In this document: positions 40,780-45,055 of the stretch, piece by piece | Numbering within the stretch: position 1 is the first letter of the stretch | Layout: every line of letters starts with the position of its first letter | NCBI GenBank assembly: GCA_900553595.1 | Contig: USEC01000015.1 | Span: 1 to 45,055 of the forward strand | DNA: 45,055 nucleotides | From: an uncultured Prevotella sp. | GTDB lineage: Bacteria; Bacteroidota; Bacteroidia; Bacteroidales; Bacteroidaceae | Direction: 5' to 3' | Program-made: the position numbers and the translations under genes | Notes under the pieces: model-generated | Seen by the model: the letters and a program-made list of their open reading frames with translations, nothing else | The model's database searches: none | What the model was told of the DNA's origin: nothing

Positions 40780-41967
40780 TCATCCTATAGGCAGGATAAT
40801 TTCAAACACCGCTCCGCCGTCGTTTGACGCGCGCACCGTTCCCCTGTGAAGGCTGACTATCTCCTTTGTCAGGGCGAGACCGACTCCCGCTCCGCCCTTT
40901 CTCGTGCTGAAAAAGCGGTCAAAAATATGCGGCAGAAGCTCAGGCGCGATGCCATCGCCGTCGTCCCGGATGCGGATAACGGCTTTGCCTTTTTCCTGCC
41001 TGCACTCAATTATTATCTCTTCTTTTGCATATCGCAGCGCATTGGTGATTATATTCGTAAAAGCGCGGCGCAGATGAATTTCATCGCAGCTGACCGTTAC
41101 GGGGTAGTCGTCAAATATCGGTGTGATACGCAGATTTCTCTGCTGCGCGAGGTGCTCCGTGCCGCGCAGGCAGTCGTACAGAAGCTCGCGCACATCCGTC
41201 GAGTGAAAGTCCGATTTAAACTGTCCAGCCTCGAGCCGCGAGAGCGCGAGCAGCTCCTCTATCAAATTGGACATCTGCTCGTTTTCCTCGAGAATGACCC
41301 TTGACGCTTCGACAGGCTCTAAAACACCGGTGTTTATGCCCTCTGCACAGCCCTGAACCGCCATCATCGGCGTTTTCAGCTCGTGTGATACATTTTGAAA
41401 AAACCATTTCTGCGATTCGTGCGCCCTCTCAACATAGCCGCCGAGCTTCCAGCCGAATAAGCAGACCAATACGGTCAAAACAGCCAGCACCGCGAAAAAA
41501 GCGGCGTTCAGGTAAGAGGCATACTGCATTACGGCGCCGATATCCACATAGAGAATATAGGAATACGCGTCGTCAGCGCCGTCGGCTTCAACCTGCGTCA
41601 TACGAAAAACGAAGCGGCTGCCGCCGTTTTTGAAGGTGTGGAATTCACCGACGGACGGCTTTTCTCTGCGGCAGTATTCCCGGAGCCGCTGCTCCGATTT
41701 CGACAGGTATTCGGGCTCAAAAAGCTCGCCCTCGATTTCAAGATATCTGACACTCGGAGTCAAAAAATGCTCCTGTTCGTCATCCTCGTTTTTAATATCG
41801 GAGAACGGGACGGGAGCTTCGTGCTCATCCTCCGAGAGTATCGCCTTTTGCGCCTCCGCCGTCAGATATCTCGGGATAAAAATGTTGACGGTAGCAAACA
41901 GCGCCGCAAAGACGAGCAGCATGGTGCCGAGCACGGCGAGCGTGATTTTTCTTCTTATATGCTTCAT
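40780..41967 (-). CDS. Sensor histidine kinase
   Basis: A 395-residue membrane kinase. Helix 1 spans about residues 8-30 and helix 2 about 153-173. Between them lies an extracytoplasmic sensor part of about 120 residues, rich in Asp and Glu near its start. No clear HAMP domain follows. The phospho-accepting His195 is in FFQNVSHELKTPMMAVQG. The ATPase domain has ITNALRYAKEE (N box), RIRDDGDGIAPE (G1) and GGAGVGLALTKEIV (G2). The signal is unknown. Its start overlaps the response regulator stop by 4 bp (ATGA), so the pair is translationally coupled. It is encoded next to an exported helical protein that could be a target or a partner. Confidence 0.93.
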   Translation of the reverse strand: MKHIRRKITLAVLGTMLLVFAALFATVNIFIPRYLTAEAQKAILSEDEHEAPVPFSDIKNEDDEQEHFLTPSVRYLEIEGELFEPEYLSKSEQRLREYCRREKPSVGEFHTFKNGGSRFVFRMTQVEADGADDAYSYILYVDIGAVMQYASYLNAAFFAVLAVLTVLVCLFGWKLGGYVERAHESQKWFFQNVSHELKTPMMAVQGCAEGINTGVLEPVEASRVILEENEQMSNLIEELLALSRLEAGQFKSDFHSTDVRELLYDCLRGTEHLAQQRNLRITPIFDDYPVTVSCDEIHLRRAFTNIITNALRYAKEEIIIECRQEKGKAVIRIRDDGDGIAPELLPHIFDRFFSTRKGGAGVGLALTKEIVSLHRGTVRASNDGGAVFEIILPIG

Positions 41968-42665
41968 ACTCCGCCCTCCTTTGAGCGCAGTCGGTAGCCG
42001 TAGCCCCAGACGGTTTCAATGAGCACGTTGCTGTCCGCCGAAGAGAGCTTGCTGCGGATTCGGCGCAGAGTCTCGTCGGTCACTCGCGTCTCGACTTCGT
42101 CGTTGTAGCCCCAAATATGATTCAGCAGCTCGTCGCGCGAAAAGGCCTTGCCCTCGCCGCGCATCAAAAACAGAAGCATCTTCATCTCGTTGGGTGAGAG
42201 GGCGAGGGGCTTTCCCTTGCAGAAGAGCTGCTTTTCGTCGCCAGAAAAACGCAGGTCGCCGACTGAAATATCCTTGTCCATCGGGTCGCCGCCGCGCTCC
42301 ATCTCCACGCGGCGAAGCAGCGACTTGACGCGCATCAAAAGCATAGTCGGGCGAAACGGCTTTGTCAAATAGTCGTCTCCGCCCTGCAATATTCCGTTGA
42401 CATAGTCGTATTCGGTGTCCTTTGCCGTGAGAAGAATAATCGGCACCTTGTCCTTTTCGCGGATGAGGTGGCAGCAGGTCAGCCCGTCCGTGCCGGGCAT
42501 CATTATGTCCAAAATGACAAGGTCGGCGCGTCTTTTGAAAAACGCACCTAAAAGCGCGTCTCCCGTTTCAAACGCGCACACTTCATATCCGTCATTTTCG
42601 AGAAATCGCTGAAGCGTCTCTCTTATGTTTTTTTCATCCTCTGCGATATAGATGAGTTGTTTCAT
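41964..42665 (-). CDS. OmpR-family response regulator
   Basis: A 233-residue regulator with an N-terminal receiver (phosphorylated Asp53 in LVILDIMMPGTDG; conserved acidic pair at 10-11; Lys in YLTKPFRP) and a C-terminal winged helix (LSPNEMKMLLFLM, DETLRRIRSKL, IETVWGYGYRL). It pairs with the histidine kinase that follows with a 4-bp overlap. CGGAGG precedes the start. OmpR-type regulators bind direct repeats with 11-bp step; such a repeat (TTACAA, TGACAA) lies upstream of the neighbouring gene 42766-43527, which is therefore a candidate target. Confidence 0.95.
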   Translation of the reverse strand: MKQLIYIAEDEKNIRETLQRFLENDGYEVCAFETGDALLGAFFKRRADLVILDIMMPGTDGLTCCHLIREKDKVPIILLTAKDTEYDYVNGILQGGDDYLTKPFRPTMLLMRVKSLLRRVEMERGGDPMDKDISVGDLRFSGDEKQLFCKGKPLALSPNEMKMLLFLMRGEGKAFSRDELLNHIWGYNDEVETRVTDETLRRIRSKLSSADSNVLIETVWGYGYRLRSKEGGV

Positions 42666-42684
42666 AGAGCCTCCGTAGTAGCTG

Positions 42685-42713
42685 CAGAGCCGTGCCGCTC
42701 GGACACGGCTCTG
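42685..42713. terminator. Hairpin between the exported helical gene and the regulator
   Basis: CAGAGCCGTG (42685-42694) and CACGGCTCTG (42704-42713) form a 10-bp stem with a 9-base loop. No T-run follows, so partial termination or mRNA processing is possible. Confidence 0.5.
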
Positions 42714-42765
42714 TGTTCATGGCTTGTCTGCTGTGCCTTTTCGCAGGGCGTTATGTTCGCTCGGC

Positions 42766-43527
42766 TTAAAAGGCCATGTCTGCTTCGTTCGCTGCGACTC
42801 TCACGTCGTACTCGTCGCTGACGCGGTCCCAAAGCTTGGAGTTTCTCTCGAGAACCTCTGTAATCTCGGCTTCCACAGCGTCGATTTCCTCATAGAGCTT
42901 GTCGGCGTTTTTGTCGGTCATGCGGGCATAGATAGCGTCGATTTTCTCGTTGAGCTCCGCGACCTTGGCAAGGTCGGCGATAAGAGCGGCTCTCTCGTCC
43001 TCGGTTATGGTGTCAAGATTTCTGACAAACTTCTCGTAGGCATATTCATCCTCGCGGGCGTCGTTGAGGTCGGCCTCGTTGAGCTCGAGGGTCATGTCCG
43101 TCTCGTTTGCGGCGATCTGCTCGTCATACTCGTCGTTGACGCGCTCCCAGAGCTTTGAGTTTCTCTCGAGAACTGCTGTTATCTTGTTGTCGATTGCGGA
43201 GATTTCCTTGTAGAGCTTTTCTGCGTTCTTGTCGGTCATGCGGGCATAGATTTCATCGATCTGCTTTTCGAGCTTTGCGATCTCGGCGAGGTCACCGAGC
43301 AGAGCCTCTCGCTCTTTCTCCGTGAGAGAGTTCATGTCTTTAACGAAGCTCCCTATGGACGGAACGCCGCAGTCGTCGGGCGAGTTGACGGAGACGATTT
43401 CGGGCAGAGTCTCGGTCGGTGTGTTCTTTCTGTTGTTTGCCGAAGCGGTAGCCGCCGATGCGGCGATGATGCTTGCGGCAAGGACAAGGGCGAATACGGT
43501 TGCGATAATGTTCTTTCTGTTTTTCAT
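42766..43527 (-). CDS. Exported helical protein made of two near-identical halves
   Basis: A 253-residue protein with a signal peptide (cleavage likely after ASAATASA, residue 30) and a highly charged, mostly helical mature part. Residues 61-145 and 167-251 are a direct repeat, offset 106 residues: both halves contain LTE/ITE-ER-ALL, then DEIYARMTDKNAEKLYKEI or IDAIYARMTDKNADKLYEEI, LERNSKLWERV or LERNSKLWDRV, and end AANExDM. The DNA repeat is also close, so the duplication is fairly recent. Helices have heptad-like spacing, suggesting a bundle or coiled coil. AAAGGAG precedes the start. It stands directly before the two-component genes on the same strand and could be an envelope-stress or accessory sensor protein. 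I know no family. Confidence 0.8.
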   Translation of the reverse strand: MKNRKNIIATVFALVLAASIIAASAATASANNRKNTPTETLPEIVSVNSPDDCGVPSIGSFVKDMNSLTEKEREALLGDLAEIAKLEKQIDEIYARMTDKNAEKLYKEISAIDNKITAVLERNSKLWERVNDEYDEQIAANETDMTLELNEADLNDAREDEYAYEKFVRNLDTITEDERAALIADLAKVAELNEKIDAIYARMTDKNADKLYEEIDAVEAEITEVLERNSKLWDRVSDEYDVRVAANEADMAF

Positions 43528-43622
43528 GACAAATGCTCCTTTGATTTTTTTCGCGGACTTCCTTTCCGCAATACAAGAATATCAAAAATGAGCACCCCAT
43601 TCACCGAAAAATCGGATGAAAG

Positions 43623-43639
43623 TTGTCACAAAATTGTAA
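43623..43639 (-). promoter_or_regulatory. OmpR-type direct repeat upstream of the exported helical gene
   Basis: On the minus strand TTACAA (43639-43634) and TGACAA (43628-43623) start 11 bp apart, the spacing used by OmpR/PhoB-type dimers. The site is about 100 bp before the start codon; a weak -10 (TATTCT) lies about 40 bp downstream without good -35, as in activated promoters. Confidence 0.4.
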
Positions 43640-43811
43640 GAGTCGAAAAGCTGTTGGTAATACTGCCGTGCTGCGCCTTGAATCGCGCTCCTTATCATTT
43701 TCATTATATCAGACCGCAAACGCGAATTCAATGCAAAAACTCCTGGCGGATAAGGCTTCAAAACACGTATTGCGTTTTCTGCTGAGTTTACGGCGGACGG
43801 CCGATAATAAG

Positions 43812-43842
43812 ACGGGGTGCGGCAGTTTTTGTCGCGCCCCGT
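43812..43842 (-). terminator. Hairpin after the XRE/zinc-ribbon gene
   Basis: ACGGGGTGCG (43812-43821) pairs with CGCGCCCCGT (43833-43842) with one G-T pair. It begins 12 bp beyond the stop codon of the minus-strand gene. The T-run is weak. Confidence 0.6.
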
Positions 43843-43854
43843 TTAAAATTTCAC

Positions 43855-44619
43855 TTATCTTTTTTTGTAGACGACCAGCTCCGGATTTTTGCCGTTTTCT
43901 TCGTAGGTGCAAATAAGTAAAAAATCCATGCTTGCGGCGATTCCGAAGCGGCGCAAGCCGCCGTATTCGCATTCCAGCTCGTTGCCGAGATATGTGGCGT
44001 TGTCGTCAAGAAATTTTACGGCCGTCCCGTTCGGCAGTCGGTATTCAAGGTTGATGAACTTGCCGACAAGAGCGTTGAGATTTTCAACCTTCGGCAGCCC
44101 GTCGATATTTAAGCCGTTTATTTCATCGATAAGCTTTTGCTTGTATTCCTCGAATTTTTCCGCGCCGCCGAGATATTCGTACCGTTTCCAATAGTTGAGC
44201 TTGGGCAACATATCCGCCATGTATTCGCGCGCCTGCTCGGCTGAGAAGTTCTCGCTTGTCATATTCTGCACGCAAACCTCTATCAAGTCATCCATGTTGT
44301 GATACATATATTGCCCGTCGGCATAGCACCATTTGCAGTATTCCTCGTTGAAAAAGCCGTCCGTTTCCCTGCTGATATCGGCGTCGTCAAGAGGCATACC
44401 GCAGCACTGGCAAATAAGCTGTCTCGGCGAGCCGAGAAGCGTGTTGATAGAAACGTCAAACAGCTTTGACAGCAGCTTCAATGTCTCTGTGTTGGGCGTG
44501 GTTTCGCCGGTTTCCCAGCGAGAAACCGCCTGGCGGGTAACAAATACTTTTTCCGCAAGCTCGTCCTGAGACATCCCCTTGCCTGTTCTGAGTTTAAGAA
44601 TAATATCCTTTGTATCCAT
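43855..44619 (-). CDS. XRE-type regulator with zinc-ribbon and helical C-terminal domain
   Basis: A 254-residue protein. Residues 1-62 form a Cro/C1-type helix-turn-helix (GKGMSQDELAEKVFVTRQAV, SRWETGETTPNTETL). A zinc ribbon follows, with Cys pairs 70-73 (CQCC) and 95-98 (CKWC). After that comes a helical region (about 100-170, including LPKLNYWKRYEYLGGAEKFE) and a small beta part. The helix-turn-helix plus putative zinc ribbon pairing is common in Clostridia; targets are unknown. GAGGTGAT precedes the ATG at 44619, and a TTGTTA-17-TATAAT promoter lies just upstream, so it is transcribed singly. Confidence 0.88.
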   Translation of the reverse strand: MDTKDIILKLRTGKGMSQDELAEKVFVTRQAVSRWETGETTPNTETLKLLSKLFDVSINTLLGSPRQLICQCCGMPLDDADISRETDGFFNEEYCKWCYADGQYMYHNMDDLIEVCVQNMTSENFSAEQAREYMADMLPKLNYWKRYEYLGGAEKFEEYKQKLIDEINGLNIDGLPKVENLNALVGKFINLEYRLPNGTAVKFLDDNATYLGNELECEYGGLRRFGIAASMDFLLICTYEENGKNPELVVYKKR

Positions 44620-44639
44620 AAAATCATCACCTCGGGGTT

Positions 44640-44668
44640 ATTATAATTTAAAGCCGTCGGAATAACAA
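44640..44668 (-). promoter_or_regulatory. Sigma-70-type promoter of the XRE gene
   Basis: TTGTTA (44668-44663), 17 bp, TATAAT (44645-44640) on the minus strand. The perfect -10 contrasts with the TAnnTTTG boxes of the first 36.7 kb. Confidence 0.75.
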
Positions 44669-44721
44669 GCAACTTGCTGTTGCGACGGTTGATGAAGTCA
44701 GACGCAGAGCGCGAAAAAAGA

Positions 44722-44940
44722 TTACGACCTCGCCCGAATTATGAGGCAAATTACGCCCGCGGCGCAGAGAATTGCGCCTATGGGCACCGAGATTTTCAGC
44801 ATGACGTTCCATAAGTGATAAAAGTCGAGGGGCGCGTCGTTTGTGCCGTGAAGCACGGCATAAGAAAGACCGGAAAATATCAGCGCCAAAACACCGAGGA
44901 TAATAAAAGCTGTTCCGAAAATCAATAATTTCTTTTCCAT
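44722..44940 (-). CDS. Small membrane protein with two helices
   Basis: A 72-residue protein from ATG 44940, preceded by GGGAGG at a good distance. Two hydrophobic segments, LLIFGTAFIILGVLALIFSG (5-24) and VPIGAILCAAGVICLII (about 52-68), flank a short polar loop (HGTNDAPLDFYHLW) and a basic end (RARS). It probably sits in the cytoplasmic membrane as a hairpin. A consensus sigma-70 promoter lies about 40 bp upstream. No family or function is recognised. It is on the same strand as the XRE gene, but that gene has its own promoter. Confidence 0.75.
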   Translation of the reverse strand: MEKKLLIFGTAFIILGVLALIFSGLSYAVLHGTNDAPLDFYHLWNVMLKISVPIGAILCAAGVICLIIRARS

Positions 44941-44979
44941 TTGCGCCTCCCGAGCATTTGCTTTTTGTTGCCTTAATTC

Positions 44980-45008
44980 ATTATAACATCAGATAGAGCT
45001 TTTGGCAA
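44980..45008 (-). promoter_or_regulatory. Sigma-70-type promoter of the small membrane protein
   Basis: TTGCCA (45008-45003), 17 bp, TATAAT (44985-44980) on the minus strand; five of six and six of six matches. Beyond it the window ends without further features. Confidence 0.8.
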
Positions 45009-45055
45009 ACGGCTCAGATAAATGTTTTTGGGTATCGTCCGTAAACAAAAGCGGG

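Overview
The window appears to hold DNA from two different organisms. Positions 1 to about 36,700 look like a Bacteroidales chromosome, probably Prevotellaceae-like. Supporting signs are TAnnTTTG promoter boxes, a scarcity of Shine-Dalgarno sites, and families typical of that order: a DUF5686 outer-membrane protein, a DUF3332 lipoprotein, a long-form signal peptidase I, S46 and C10 peptidases, a membrane-anchored AraC regulator and a fused SpmA-SpmB protein. From about 36,720 to the end the DNA looks clostridial (Bacillota): strong GGAGG-type ribosome sites, TATAAT promoters, a LuxR regulator with a transporter-like membrane half, an OmpR-type two-component pair and double zinc-ribbon proteins. 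The join falls in an A-rich stretch where the clostridial LuxR reading frame begins without a start codon, so an assembly chimera is the simplest explanation.

Layout of the Bacteroidales part. 1-1,330: a partial metallo-beta-lactamase-fold hydrolase divergent from an AraC regulator, in visibly AT-richer DNA that ends near a tRNA-Met gene. 1,850-7,830, plus strand: DUF5686 protein, PfkB sugar kinase, flavodiiron protein and dicarboxylate/amino-acid:cation symporter. 7,790-11,060, minus strand: LOG-family protein, butyrate kinase and phosphate butyryltransferase (the last step from butyryl-CoA to butyrate plus ATP), and a 48-residue membrane peptide. 11,840-12,948: a membrane AraC regulator broken by one frameshift. 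13,060-16,720, minus: dapB, lepB, a WbqC-like gene and a DUF3332 gene, probably one operon. 16,900-25,200, minus: C10 protease, DPP7-type S46 dipeptidyl-peptidase, polysaccharide flippase, four-helix-bundle protein and SpmA-SpmB fusion. 25,660-26,755: a tandemly duplicated small transcription unit, each copy with its own promoter, operator-like palindrome, 29-codon membrane peptide and terminator. 27,150-29,740, minus: rhaB and rhaD for L-rhamnose breakdown. 29,870-36,250, minus: a heavy-metal efflux operon (His-rich exported protein, adaptor, RND pump, TolC-type channel) behind a promoter that carries a dyad operator.

The gaps of the Bacteroidales part hold several interspersed repeat families that I could not see in the clostridial part: (a) arrays of four 15-bp dyads spaced exactly 22 bp apart at three loci; (b) seven copies of a REP-like hairpin, GTCGRGCG-loop-CGCYCGAC, two pairs of them arranged head to head; (c) long hairpins built from AAGTTATCGGACA-type arms; and (d) a 257-bp nested inverted repeat.

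The clostridial part (36,720-45,055) holds a 5'-truncated LuxR-type membrane regulator; a three-gene run of lipoprotein, unknown protein and zinc-ribbon protein; a histidine kinase and response regulator overlapping by 4 bp; an exported helical protein made of two near-identical halves with an OmpR-like direct repeat upstream; an XRE/zinc-ribbon regulator; and a small two-helix membrane protein. The best candidates for undescribed biology are the duplicated 29-codon module, the 22-bp-phased dyad arrays, and the two-component system with its duplicated exported helical neighbour.
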